Shown: one piece after another, positions 1 through 8,189 of the stretch
Layout of the letters: every line of letters begins with the position of its first letter
Position numbering within the stretch: position 1 is the first letter of the stretch
Origin: Oscillospiraceae bacterium
GTDB lineage: Bacteria > Bacillota > Clostridia > Oscillospirales > Oscillospiraceae
DNA length: 54,036 bases
Direction: 5' to 3'
NCBI GenBank assembly: GCA_017410075.1
Contig: JAFQRK010000057.1
Location: forward strand, 1-54,036
Made by a program: the position numbers and the translations under genes
Notes under the pieces: generated by a model
What the model was told of the DNA's origin: nothing
The model's database searches: none
Seen by the model: only the letters and a program-made list of their open reading frames with translations

Positions 1-1686
1 CCCGGCACGGCTCCCAGACAGACCGTGACCAATACCGGCGATGCCTTCGCCTTTGACGCAATTACCTACACCCAGGTTGGCACCTACTACTACAGCGTCA
101 AGGAAGAGGACACCTCCGTTCCCGGCGTTACCTACGACACCGCCCATTACCATGTGGCGGTTACAGTGACTGCCAACGGCGAAGACCTGGTCGTCAGCAA
201 TGTGGCGGTCCATAAGATCGGCCATAACGAGGACGCCTCCGGCAATATCGTATTTGTCAACGGCTATCAGGCTGCACCCACCCAGTACACGCTGGGCGGC
301 CAGAAGATCCTGCACGGCCGCGCAACCCAAGCCGGTGAGTTTGATTTCACCTTATTTGAAGGGCTTTACAATCTGCAGAGCACTACCGTTAAGCCAGACG
401 GCAGCTTCGAGTTTGAACCCATCACCTACACCCAGGAAGGTGTTTACACCTATACCATTGTAGAAAATCAGGGCTTTGTGCCCGGCGTCCGCTATGATGG
501 CGTGGATCATCCCGTAACGGTCACCGTTACTGTCACCGACGAAAACGGCGTGCTGGTTGCCCGTGCGGATAAGGCCAATGCAAATGTCCGCTTCGAAAAC
601 ACCTATACTGCAGCCCCGGCCCAGGTGGTCTTCAACGGCACCAAGGTGCTGGAGGGCGGTACGCTGGAGGACGGCGCGTTTGCCTTCAACCTCTACGCAA
701 CCGACAATAGCTTCGACATCGCTTCCGGCCAGCTGCTGGACACCGAGACCAATGCAGATGGTGCATTCCAATTTGCAAGAGAGCTGGACGCTGCCGGCAC
801 TTACTACTTCGCGATCGTGGAGGATACGGAAGATCCTGCACAGGACATCGTATATGACCGCACCCAGCATAACTTTATGGTCCAGGTCAGAGATGACAGC
901 ACCGGCAATCTGCTGGCGGTCATCACCAATGTGGTCACCGGCGAGAGCACGGCAGCGGATGCGCTGGCAACTGCTGAGGTGAGCTTCACCAACGCCACCT
1001 TCGACGAGGCGGTGGATAAGGAGGTTTCCAAAGAGGAAAGCACCACAAATATCGACGGTATGAATGTAGAGGCCGGCGATGTTCTGACCTACCACATCGT
1101 TTACCGCAACTATACCGGCAAAGATGTTCAGGTCGAGATCCAGGATATCATTCCTGCCCACACCGCTTATTTGGAAGGCTCAGCTTCCCACGGCGGCAGC
1201 TATGCCGGAGAGCATCTGCAATGGAACATTGATGTGGCCAGAGGACAGAGCGTGACGGTGTCCTTCCAGGTGGTCGTTCAGGAACTGGAAGCCGATGATG
1301 CCATTACCAATACGGCTATCGTCCGTGACGGCGTCAATACCTACACTACCAATGAGGTTTCCAATCCGGTGGATGTGCCGGAGCCCACCGTGCCTCCTAC
1401 GGAGCCCACCGCACCTCCCACGGAAGCACCTACCGCACCTCCCACGGAAGCACCCACCGCACCTCCCACAGACGCACCCACCGAGCCTCCTACGGATGCA
1501 CCCACAGAACCCCCTGTTGAGAAGCCCACGGAGCCTCCCACGGATACCGACATCCCCAAGACCGGAGACTATGTGAATCTGCATATGTGGTTTGCAGTGC
1601 TGTTTGTGTGCAGCGGCGGAATGATCATCACCTTTGTTCTCGGCAAGAAGGCCAGAAGAAAATATGTTAGCTTCTTCTCCCGCTGA
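1..1686 (+). CDS. Sortase-anchored pilin-like surface protein, 5' end missing
   Basis: The reading frame is open at the first base, so this is the C-terminal 561 residues of a longer exported protein. At least two beta-sandwich repeats of the Spy0128/FctA pilin type are visible. Each has an early Lys (GGQKIL, NGTKVL), a central Glu (TIVEN, AIVED) and a closing Asn (VRFENTY, VSFTNA), the residues that form Lys-Asn isopeptide bonds in this family. A DUF11-like domain follows (DVLTYHIVYRNYTGKDVQ), then a Pro/Thr-rich wall-spanning stalk built on PTEPPT-like units. The C-terminus has the sorting signal IPKTG (nt 1552-1566), a hydrophobic segment and a basic tail. It is probably a pilus subunit or adhesin attached to peptidoglycan by sortase; no sortase gene lies in the window. 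Its ligand cannot be inferred. Confidence 0.85.
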   Translation, partial: PGTAPRQTVTNTGDAFAFDAITYTQVGTYYYSVKEEDTSVPGVTYDTAHYHVAVTVTANGEDLVVSNVAVHKIGHNEDASGNIVFVNGYQAAPTQYTLGGQKILHGRATQAGEFDFTLFEGLYNLQSTTVKPDGSFEFEPITYTQEGVYTYTIVENQGFVPGVRYDGVDHPVTVTVTVTDENGVLVARADKANANVRFENTYTAAPAQVVFNGTKVLEGGTLEDGAFAFNLYATDNSFDIASGQLLDTETNADGAFQFARELDAAGTYYFAIVEDTEDPAQDIVYDRTQHNFMVQVRDDSTGNLLAVITNVVTGESTAADALATAEVSFTNATFDEAVDKEVSKEESTTNIDGMNVEAGDVLTYHIVYRNYTGKDVQVEIQDIIPAHTAYLEGSASHGGSYAGEHLQWNIDVARGQSVTVSFQVVVQELEADDAITNTAIVRDGVNTYTTNEVSNPVDVPEPTVPPTEPTAPPTEAPTAPPTEAPTAPPTDAPTEPPTDAPTEPPVEKPTEPPTDTDIPKTGDYVNLHMWFAVLFVCSGGMIITFVLGKKARRKYVSFFSR

Positions 1687-1735
1687 GCGGCAACGCCCAA
1701 TGCCCCCGGCATAGGCGATACCCTATAAGCAAAAG

Positions 1736-1769
1736 AAATCCCGGAATGCTGATGCATTCCGGGATTTTT
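1736..1769. terminator. Bidirectional rho-independent terminator
   Basis: A perfect 12-bp stem (ATCCCGGAATGC, loop TGAT, GCATTCCGGGAT) is followed by a T-run on the plus strand and preceded by an A-rich stretch. It lies between the convergent surface-protein and hydrogenase genes and can serve both. Confidence 0.85.
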
Positions 1770-1770
1770 C

Positions 1771-3174
1771 TTATTCCAGATTTTCAACGGCGGCGGTAAT
1801 GGTTTGCGCCGTGGCCTCACGGCCGTATTTATCCACTTCCAGCTTGTTTTTATCGCCGTGGGAGAGGCAGCCTGCGCCGTTGGTACAGCCGCCGATGCAG
1901 GCCATTCCTTCAATGAAATTGCCGTCAAGGATGCCCTTGTTCAGCTTCAGCAGGGCGATCTTGCAGGCTTCGATGCCGTCGCAGATCACCGGCTTCAGCG
2001 CGAAATCAATATTCTGCTCCTTCATCGCCTGCGCCACCGCATCGGTCAGACCGCCGGTACGGGCGAAGATCCTGCCGAAATAGGAGGCGTTGTTCAAGGG
2101 GGTTTCCTCCATCTGGGAGATGAAGAAATCCCGGCTGTCAAACAGCGCCTGCAGCTCCTCGAAGGTCAGCACCGCATCCACATAGGGCTTGACAGAGGGC
2201 AGCTGCGCCTCCTCCTTTTTGGCGGTGCAGGGGCCGATAAATACTACCTTGGCCTCCGGCTCCCGTTCCTTGATGTACTGACCCAGCCGTGCCATAGGGG
2301 AAAGATTGTGGGAAATATACTTCTCCAGCTGGGGGAAGGAGGATTTGATATACTGCACAAAGGCGGGGCAGCAGGAGCTGGTCAGCATACCCTTTTCCGC
2401 CAGCTCTCTGGCTTCGTCCAGCGCCACCATATCCGCGCCCAGCGCCGCCTCTACAACATCCTTAAAGCCCAGCTTGTGCAGACCCGTGATCACCTGACCC
2501 AGCTTGGCATAGCTGAACTGGCTGGCGATGGAGGGGGCTACGATGGCATAGGCGTTGCCGCCCTTGAGAATGTCGATGGCATCAAGAATGTAGGATTTGT
2601 CGGTGATGGCACCGAAGGGGCATTGGTACACGCAGGCACCGCATTGGGTGCATTTGCTGTTATCAACGGTGGCAGACCAGTCCTCGTTCATGGAAATGGC
2701 CTTGACCTTGCAGGCGCTCTGGCAGGGGCGCTTGCGGCTGACGATGGCGGTGTAGGGGCAGACCTTGATGCACTGGCCGCACTCCCGACACTTGCTTTTG
2801 TCGATGTGGGCAACATGGTCGCTGTCCCAATAGATAGCGCCGAAGCGGCACACATCCTCGCACCGGTGGGCAAGACAGCCGCGGCAGGCATTGGTGACTT
2901 CATAGCCGCCAACGGGACATTCGTCGCAGGCGATCTCAATGACCTCGATGACATTGGGATTTTCCTTATCGCCGCCCATGGCGAGCTTGACCCGTTCACC
3001 TAAAATCGCCCGCTCCTTGTATACGCAGCAGCGCATGGTGGCTTCCTTGCCGGGCACAAGGGTCTGGGGAATGTCCAAAAGATTTTCCAGCAGCTTGTCA
3101 TCCCAGGCAAGCCGTGCGACTTCACGCAAAACCTTGTATTTTAAGTGTTGAATTTTGGTGTCAAATTTTCTCAT
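1771..3174 (-). CDS. Monomeric [FeFe] hydrogenase, probably group B
   Basis: This 467-residue protein has an N-terminal ferredoxin-like part and a C-terminal H-cluster domain. The N-terminal part carries two classical 4Fe-4S motifs (CRECGQCIKVC and CTQCGACVYQC) plus an upstream Cys-rich stretch (CDECP, CRGC). The H-cluster signatures are TSCCPAF, GPCTAKKEE and MACIGGCTNGAG. The Phe after TSCCPA and the GPC rather than MPC form fit the monomeric group B enzymes better than group A; this assignment is from memory of the motifs. It would reduce protons or oxidise H2 with ferredoxin in the cytoplasm. The gene stands alone. No hydE, hydF or hydG maturase gene lies in the window, so maturation genes must be elsewhere. 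Confidence 0.88.
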   Translation of the reverse strand: MRKFDTKIQHLKYKVLREVARLAWDDKLLENLLDIPQTLVPGKEATMRCCVYKERAILGERVKLAMGGDKENPNVIEVIEIACDECPVGGYEVTNACRGCLAHRCEDVCRFGAIYWDSDHVAHIDKSKCRECGQCIKVCPYTAIVSRKRPCQSACKVKAISMNEDWSATVDNSKCTQCGACVYQCPFGAITDKSYILDAIDILKGGNAYAIVAPSIASQFSYAKLGQVITGLHKLGFKDVVEAALGADMVALDEARELAEKGMLTSSCCPAFVQYIKSSFPQLEKYISHNLSPMARLGQYIKEREPEAKVVFIGPCTAKKEEAQLPSVKPYVDAVLTFEELQALFDSRDFFISQMEETPLNNASYFGRIFARTGGLTDAVAQAMKEQNIDFALKPVICDGIEACKIALLKLNKGILDGNFIEGMACIGGCTNGAGCLSHGDKNKLEVDKYGREATAQTITAAVENLE

Positions 3175-3215
3175 AGTGGTTCACCTTTTGGGGATTGAAA
3201 GAATGGTATGCATCC

Positions 3216-3323
3216 TCGGCCCCTTCTCTGAGGGGGCTGTCAGCCGCTCAGGCTGACTGGGGGAGTTCACTCCCTCCGTCTGCCCTGCGGGCAGCCACCT
3301 CCCCCAAAGGAGGAGGCGAGGGA
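3216..3323. repeat. Dispersed double-hairpin element, copy 1
   Basis: Two hairpins lie within a conserved frame. Hairpin 1 has arms GTCAGCC/GGCTGAC and hairpin 2 has arms CTGCCC/GGGCAG. The frame includes GGGGGCTG, GACTGGGGGAGTT, CTCCCTCCG and CACCTCCCCCAAAGGAGGAGGCGAGGG. The copy sits just downstream of the minus-strand histidinol phosphatase gene and shares its outer edge, GCGAGGGATTATACT, with the copy at 10784. Confidence 0.85.
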
Positions 3324-3329
3324 TTATAC

Positions 3330-4130
3330 TTAAATACCTACCTCGTCAAATGTTTTGCCGTTGAAGATGCAGATGTGGTCAATGCCGTTGTCCTTCAGGA
3401 TTTGCACGGACTCGTCGAAGAAGGTGGTCAGATTGTCGGCGTGGTGAGAGTCGGCGTTCAGCAGCACCTGACCGCCGGCTGACTGCAGCGTATCCAGCAG
3501 ATATGCGCCGGGATAGGGGGCGGTGCGCCAGCCCCGGGAGATGGCGCCGGTGTTCATTTCAATATAGGGGCAGGTCTTGATGACCCGCTTCAGCGCCTCC
3601 CGGGCGATCTCCTGATAGCGCTTATCCTCTTCCGGGATCAGGCTGAACTTGGTGATCAGGTCAAAATGACCCACAAAGGTGGGCTTCCATTTTTCCACAT
3701 GGGTACAGACCATATCGTAATAGCATTCCGCCATGGCGATCACATCGCCGTTAAACACAGTTTCAATGCAGTATTTCTGCTGCTGGGGGCTGTGGTCGAT
3801 GGCGTGGCAGAAGCCGTCCTTGACGATGTAGTGGACAGAGGCCAGAAAATAGTCGAAAAGGGCAACATCCGTATCGGAATAATAATCCAACTCCAGACCG
3901 GCATAAATGGGGAGCTTATCGGCATATTTTTCTTTCAGTGCAGCAATTTCCTGCAGGTAGGGCGCATAATCCTCCAGCTTCATACAGTAGCTGGTGTCGC
4001 AGGCGGTAAAGCTGTGGTCAGAAAAGCCCAGGGCGCACATATTTTTCGCCAGAGCCGCCTGGATATTTTCCTCCATAGTGGATTTTCCGTCGGAGTAAGT
4101 AGAGTGATTGTGCAGATTGCAGTAGCGCAT
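3330..4130 (-). CDS. hisJ: PHP-domain histidinol-phosphatase (HisJ/HisK type)
   Basis: This 266-residue protein opens with the PHP metal-binding signature (NLHNHSTYSDG) followed by GFSDH, and has further His/Asp ligands (HYIVKDG, GHFDLITKF and NADSHHADN near the end). The family hydrolyses L-histidinol phosphate to L-histidinol, the penultimate step of histidine synthesis, using a trinuclear metal site. No other his gene is present, so the substrate assignment rests on family resemblance alone; another phosphoester is possible. Its own promoter faces away from the next gene at 4171-4199. The 3' end abuts a dispersed repeat and no clear terminator is seen. Confidence 0.8.
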   Translation of the reverse strand: MRYCNLHNHSTYSDGKSTMEENIQAALAKNMCALGFSDHSFTACDTSYCMKLEDYAPYLQEIAALKEKYADKLPIYAGLELDYYSDTDVALFDYFLASVHYIVKDGFCHAIDHSPQQQKYCIETVFNGDVIAMAECYYDMVCTHVEKWKPTFVGHFDLITKFSLIPEEDKRYQEIAREALKRVIKTCPYIEMNTGAISRGWRTAPYPGAYLLDTLQSAGGQVLLNADSHHADNLTTFFDESVQILKDNGIDHICIFNGKTFDEVGI

Positions 4131-4170
4131 AGGGCAGCCTCCCTTTCGAGTTCCGATTTTCCTAATTCAT

Positions 4171-4199
4171 AGTATAGCAAACAATGCCGGGGTGTGCAA
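4171..4199 (-). promoter_or_regulatory. Sigma-A promoter of the histidinol-phosphatase gene
   Basis: On the minus strand, TTGCAC and TATACT are separated by exactly 17 bp, about 40 bp upstream of the start codon. It diverges from the promoter at 4215-4243. Confidence 0.7.
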
Positions 4200-4214
4200 G
4201 CTTGAAATAAGTGG

Positions 4215-4243
4215 TTGCAATTTTTGATTGCGTGTGGTATACT
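4215..4243 (+). promoter_or_regulatory. Sigma-A promoter of the 4296 gene
   Basis: TTGCAA and TATACT are separated by 17 bp, with the start codon about 50 bp downstream and a good GGAGG site. Confidence 0.72.
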
Positions 4244-4295
4244 AATGTCGTTCCAAGGCGAGCAATTAAAATCATATTCGTGGAGGAAGAGAATT

Positions 4296-5165
4296 ATGGA
4301 AAATGAAATCTTGGAAAACGGCACCGCTCCCGAGACTGAAGTCGTCCAGGAGACCGAGACCGTAGTAACTGAACCTGCCGAAGCCGTTACTGAACCCGCT
4401 GCACCTGAGAAGAAGGGCAACAAGATCACCGAAGCTCTGGGCAAGGCAGCCGATAAGGGCAAGGAGCTGGCAGAAAATCCCAAGGCTGTGTGGGAGAAGA
4501 TCAAGGCTGTTCCTAAGAAGATCTGGATCGCCATCGGCGCAGGCATTGCGGCCATTCTCGCGCTGGTCATCATCCTGAGTGCTGTCACCAATACTTACAA
4601 GACCCCCATCAAGCTGCTGCAGGCAGTGCAGAACAATAAGAAGGCTTCTGCCCAGATGAACAAGGAAACAGCACAGTACAACGGTCTGTGCGAGAAGGAA
4701 TTTAAGCAGATCGCCAACATTCTGAAGAAGTCCGAGACATATGACGATGTTGTGGACGGCTATGAAGAAACCATCGAATACCGGAAGGAAAACTACGGCG
4801 ACAACTACAAGTACAAGTATAAGATCGAAGACAAGGAAAAGCTGGATAAGGATGAGCTGAAGGATATCCAGAAGGAGATCCGCTCCGCCGGCAAGAGCTA
4901 CTACAACGCTTACTCCGATCTGGATTCCGATGATTACGAAAGCATTGCTGAAAGCCTGGATATCACCAAGGCACAGGCAAAGAAGCTGGCAAGCCTGTAT
5001 AAGAGCATCGGCAAGACCCTGAAGACCGCAAAGGTTACCAAGGGCTACAAGCTGACAGTCACCAGAACCCTCACCGGCAGCGAACTGGATGAGCCCATCG
5101 AAACAGAGCTGGAGATCTATGTTTACAAGGTAAACGGCAGATGGATCAGCGACGACGCTTTCTAA
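4296..5165 (+). CDS. Unknown single-pass membrane protein with acidic N-terminus
   Basis: I do not recognise a family for this 289-residue protein. The start is ATG 4296, because a TGGAGG site lies 7 nt upstream; an upstream in-frame extension has no ribosome site and runs through the promoter. The first 40 residues are rich in Glu, Thr, Val and Pro. A Lys-rich amphipathic stretch follows, then one membrane segment (about residues 74-96, IWIAIGAGIAAILALVIILS). The remaining 190 residues are highly charged and probably helical, with many Tyr, Lys and Glu (NYKYKYKIEDKEKLDKDELK), ending in a beta-like part (EIYVYKVNGRWISDDAF). There is no signal peptidase site. The topology is probably N-in with the charged domain outside, but this is a guess. 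It has its own promoter and terminator, so it is a single-gene unit. Confidence 0.75.
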   Translation: MENEILENGTAPETEVVQETETVVTEPAEAVTEPAAPEKKGNKITEALGKAADKGKELAENPKAVWEKIKAVPKKIWIAIGAGIAAILALVIILSAVTNTYKTPIKLLQAVQNNKKASAQMNKETAQYNGLCEKEFKQIANILKKSETYDDVVDGYEETIEYRKENYGDNYKYKYKIEDKEKLDKDELKDIQKEIRSAGKSYYNAYSDLDSDDYESIAESLDITKAQAKKLASLYKSIGKTLKTAKVTKGYKLTVTRTLTGSELDEPIETELEIYVYKVNGRWISDDAF

Positions 5166-5178
5166 TCTAAAATGTGAT

Positions 5179-5213
5179 AAAAAACAGCACCGAGCGATCG
5201 GTGCTGTTTTGCT
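5179..5213. terminator. Rho-independent terminator
   Basis: The stem AAAACAGCACCGA/TCGGTGCTGTTTT has a GCGA tetraloop. Its A-rich and T-rich flanks let it work in both directions, between the convergent 4296 gene and rsmG. Confidence 0.85.
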
Positions 5214-5215
5214 GT

Positions 5216-5917
5216 TTATAAAGGACTTTGCTTGATCTTGGCGTATCGCCGGGGGAACTGAGGCGGTGTGTGGGAGATCTTTCGCAGGACGATGATACTG
5301 TGGGTCGCACCGTCTATGGTAAAATCGTGGATCTTTTCCACCTGCAAGCCCAGCTTCTTCACCGCGTTTTTCGCCTCGTCCAGCTCGTCTCTTGCGGCAG
5401 AGCCCTTCAGGGCGAGGACGGCGCCGCCTACGCGGACATAGGGCGCGGTCAGCTCCAGCAGAATATTCAGTCTGGCAACGGCACGGCTGGTGGCGTAGTC
5501 AAATTTTTCTCTGTGGTCAGCAACGGCTTCCTCCGCCCGGGCAGTGATGCAGCGGGCCTGAATGCCCAGCTGAGGCAGGATGCTTTCCAGCCAGGTCATC
5601 CGCTTGCCAAGAGAATCCAGCAGCGTTACCTTGGCGTCCGGGCAGGCAATGGCCACCGGCACGCCGGGGAATCCTGCGCCGCAGCCCACATCAATGACGG
5701 TTTTTCCCTTCAGATCTGCGGCGGTCAAAACCGTCAGACTGTCCAGAAGATGGAGCTTGGCAACGGCAGTCGGCTCTGTAATGGCGGTCAGATTCATCAC
5801 CGCGTTTTGCGCAACCACTGCTTCGCCGAAGGCGCACAGCCGATCGGCAGTCTCCTCTGTCAGGGAAAGACCCAGCTCCGGAAGCCCGGCCAGTAAGGTC
5901 TGTTTCATCGGGTTCAT
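5216..5917 (-). CDS. rsmG: 16S rRNA (guanine-N7) methyltransferase RsmG
   Basis: This 233-residue SAM-dependent enzyme methylates G527 of 16S rRNA. It shows the glycine-rich SAM loop VIDVGCGAGFPGVPVAI, then LLDSLGKRMTWL and YATSRAVARL, as expected for GidB/RsmG. I place the start at ATG 5917 because it overlaps the stop of the upstream gene as ATGA. A longer frame upstream would lie entirely inside that gene. The overlap implies translational coupling to the DUF3810 gene. In many bacteria rsmG follows mnmG; here it does not. Confidence 0.92.
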   Translation of the reverse strand: MNPMKQTLLAGLPELGLSLTEETADRLCAFGEAVVAQNAVMNLTAITEPTAVAKLHLLDSLTVLTAADLKGKTVIDVGCGAGFPGVPVAIACPDAKVTLLDSLGKRMTWLESILPQLGIQARCITARAEEAVADHREKFDYATSRAVARLNILLELTAPYVRVGGAVLALKGSAARDELDEAKNAVKKLGLQVEKIHDFTIDGATHSIIVLRKISHTPPQFPRRYAKIKQSPL

Positions 5918-7101
5918 TCCGCGCCCCCTCCAACGGTGGGGTTGGTGCTTAGATCCACCCAATCCGGATCCAGAGGATCGAAGACCTCTTCCTCCTCCTT
6001 GTGGGCAGGCAGGTAGATCTCCTGGATATACCAGCCCACCAGCAGATCCGTCACCTGATCGTAGGATTCTACGCCGGCTTCGTCACCGCTGACCTTGATA
6101 TAGGTGTCGTTGGCGCTGTTGGCCAGATTGGATGCACTTTCGTTCTGATGCTTGGCGAAGAAATTGTCATACTCTGCCATATCCTGCCGCAGCTCGGCGG
6201 TCATACCGGCGTACAGCGACTGCATTGCGGCGTCGGCACTGGTGGTGCCTACGGTGGCCAGCGCATTGAAGCAATACCGGAACGCCATATAGTAGCCGGA
6301 GTAGCGGAAGACCACATTGGAGTGGGCATCGGTAGCCAGAAATGCTGCCAGATTGGCGTCCCGTTCCAGAGAGATGCACATTCTGTGCGCCATTTCGTGG
6401 CACATAACAAAGGGCATCGTCACCGCAGGGATCTGGGGATTGACCGCGGCTTCGCCGGTCAGAGGCATGGTCATACCGGTGATACCCATAGAGGTATACA
6501 TATCCGCCCAGCCCAGCTTCTTCACGGGAACGGTGGAACCGGCGAACACGGAGAAATATTTTTCATAAGCTAAGGTGTTGAAGCCGTCGCCGGCCATTTC
6601 TGCCATTTCCTCAAAGCTGGGGAAGGCTACGGAGCCGTCGGGATTTCTGGGCACCTCCTGGGAAAGCTCGTTGGCAATGTCCCGGAAATAGGTGGTAGCC
6701 TCCACCAGCTCGGAAACATTGTAGCCCACATCGCTGACAGTCAGGCGAATGTCATCGGAAAGAGGGCCGGCGTAGTTATTCAGCCCGTATACGCCGGTGT
6801 GCAGGAAAAACAGAGATGCCGCGCCGGTCAGGATCCAGCCCAGCCATTGGACAAATTTCCACCGCAGCACGATCATTGCCACAATGGATGCCAAAACCAA
6901 TGCCACAAGGAGAATCACAAACAGCTGCCACAGACAGAAATCGGCACCGCTTGCCCAGCCTGCAAGAGAGGTCTGGATCAGGCGGGTCGTATAGGGATAA
7001 AACATATCAATGAGCAGCGTATTGCTCTTTGCAAAGGCCATCAATGCGCCGGTAATGGCGGCAATGATGCCCGCGATAATGTATCCGCGCCAATATTTCA
7101 A
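5914..7101 (-). CDS. DUF3810 membrane protein with zinc-protease motif
   Basis: This 395-residue protein begins at a TTG codon. A strong site (TAAGGAGGG) lies 7 nt upstream, and a longer frame has no such signal. Three hydrophobic segments occupy about residues 5-110 (YIIAGIIAAITGALMAF, LFVILLVALVLASIVAMIVL, ILTGAASLFFLHTGVYGL). The rest is a large extracytoplasmic domain containing HEMAH, which fits the HExxH metallopeptidase signature of DUF3810 proteins. The substrate is unknown to me. The gene runs into rsmG with an ATGA overlap, so the two are co-translated although no functional link is obvious. Confidence 0.82.
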   Translation of the reverse strand: MKYWRGYIIAGIIAAITGALMAFAKSNTLLIDMFYPYTTRLIQTSLAGWASGADFCLWQLFVILLVALVLASIVAMIVLRWKFVQWLGWILTGAASLFFLHTGVYGLNNYAGPLSDDIRLTVSDVGYNVSELVEATTYFRDIANELSQEVPRNPDGSVAFPSFEEMAEMAGDGFNTLAYEKYFSVFAGSTVPVKKLGWADMYTSMGITGMTMPLTGEAAVNPQIPAVTMPFVMCHEMAHRMCISLERDANLAAFLATDAHSNVVFRYSGYYMAFRYCFNALATVGTTSADAAMQSLYAGMTAELRQDMAEYDNFFAKHQNESASNLANSANDTYIKVSGDEAGVESYDQVTDLLVGWYIQEIYLPAHKEEEEVFDPLDPDWVDLSTNPTVGGGAE

Positions 7102-7256
7102 AGGAATTCCCTCCTTACACAGCAAACTGAAAAGCATATAGCTCTTAATAGTATAGCACACTTTTTCCCGCTTGTCTGCCCCTTTTGCAAAAAATTTCTT
7201 TTCAAGAGGGACTTCCTCTGCTAAAATAGAGAAAAAAGGGGAAAGGAACGCACAGT

Positions 7257-8126
7257 ATGAGTATTCCCATGAATGCACAGTGTTACCTGTGCCACTTAAA
7301 AAGAAATACGGAAACTGCCCGGGCAATGGCCGGTGACGAAGCGGCTACGGCATTTGCAAAAGAACTGATGCAGCTGTATTTGGATGCGCCGAAAGAGAAG
7401 GGCTCGCCCTGGTTTGGCCCCGGGGTAACGGCGCTGCTGGAAAAGCATTGCGGTCTGACCGAGGACCGTTTCCGGGCGGAGAAGGAAATGTCCAACCGCT
7501 TTGTGCTGCAGCGTTTGGATGGGATCCGCAGCCGCATTGCCGCAGCGGAAGATCCCCTCTATGCAGGTATGCAGATGGCGGTGCTGGGCAATTATATTGA
7601 CTTTTCTGCGCTGAAGGGCGAAGTCAGCTTCGCAAAGCTGGAGGAAATGCTGACCCGGGCGGAATCCATAGAGCTGGACAAAGAAAACTACCGAAAATTC
7701 CGTACCGATCTGGAAAAGGGCAAGAATTTGCTTTACATCACCGACAATGCCGGCGAGATCGGCTTTGACCGGTTGCTGGCAGAGCAGATCGCCGCCCAAT
7801 ATCCCGATTTGCAGATCACCTTCTGCGTCCGGGGCGGCCCGGCCTCCAACGATGCCACCCGGGAGGATGCTGCTCAGGTGGGCATACCGTTTCCTGTTGT
7901 GGACAACGGCTGTACCATTGCCGGAACGGAACTGGAATTGCTGCCGCCGGAAACTATGGCGCAATTCGAAAAAGCCGATGTGATCCTTTCCAAGGGGCAG
8001 GCCAATGTGGAGACCCTCTACGGCTGCGGCTTGAATATTTACTACCTGTTTTTGATCAAATGTGAGCGTTTTCAGGCGTATTTTCACAAAGAAAAGCTGA
8101 CGCCTATGCTTTTGACCGAGGGGTAA
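7257..8126 (+). CDS. DUF89/ARMT1-like metal-dependent phosphatase, CxxC subtype
   Basis: This 289-residue protein carries the DUF89 signatures ITDNAGEIGFD, VRGGPASNDAT and SKGQANVETL, which bind a divalent metal at the active site. An N-terminal CYLC pair (Cys9, Cys12) marks the stand-alone prokaryotic subgroup with paired cysteines. DUF89 proteins are metabolite damage-control phosphatases that remove phosphate from wrong or surplus sugar phosphates and related compounds; the substrate of this subgroup is not known to me. The start at ATG 7257 follows GGGGAAAGGAACG. The next gene is alr, 63 bp downstream. Confidence 0.85.
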   Translation: MSIPMNAQCYLCHLKRNTETARAMAGDEAATAFAKELMQLYLDAPKEKGSPWFGPGVTALLEKHCGLTEDRFRAEKEMSNRFVLQRLDGIRSRIAAAEDPLYAGMQMAVLGNYIDFSALKGEVSFAKLEEMLTRAESIELDKENYRKFRTDLEKGKNLLYITDNAGEIGFDRLLAEQIAAQYPDLQITFCVRGGPASNDATREDAAQVGIPFPVVDNGCTIAGTELELLPPETMAQFEKADVILSKGQANVETLYGCGLNIYYLFLIKCERFQAYFHKEKLTPMLLTEG

Positions 8127-8189
8127 GTGTTTACATTTTTCCGGTTTCGTGGTAAAATAACGAAAACCAATTTTTCAGGAGTTGATTCG

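Noticed and set aside
1804..3003. Long frame antisense to the hydrogenase gene
   Set aside because: It is a shadow of the conserved minus-strand gene; the hydrogenase frame has all catalytic motifs.
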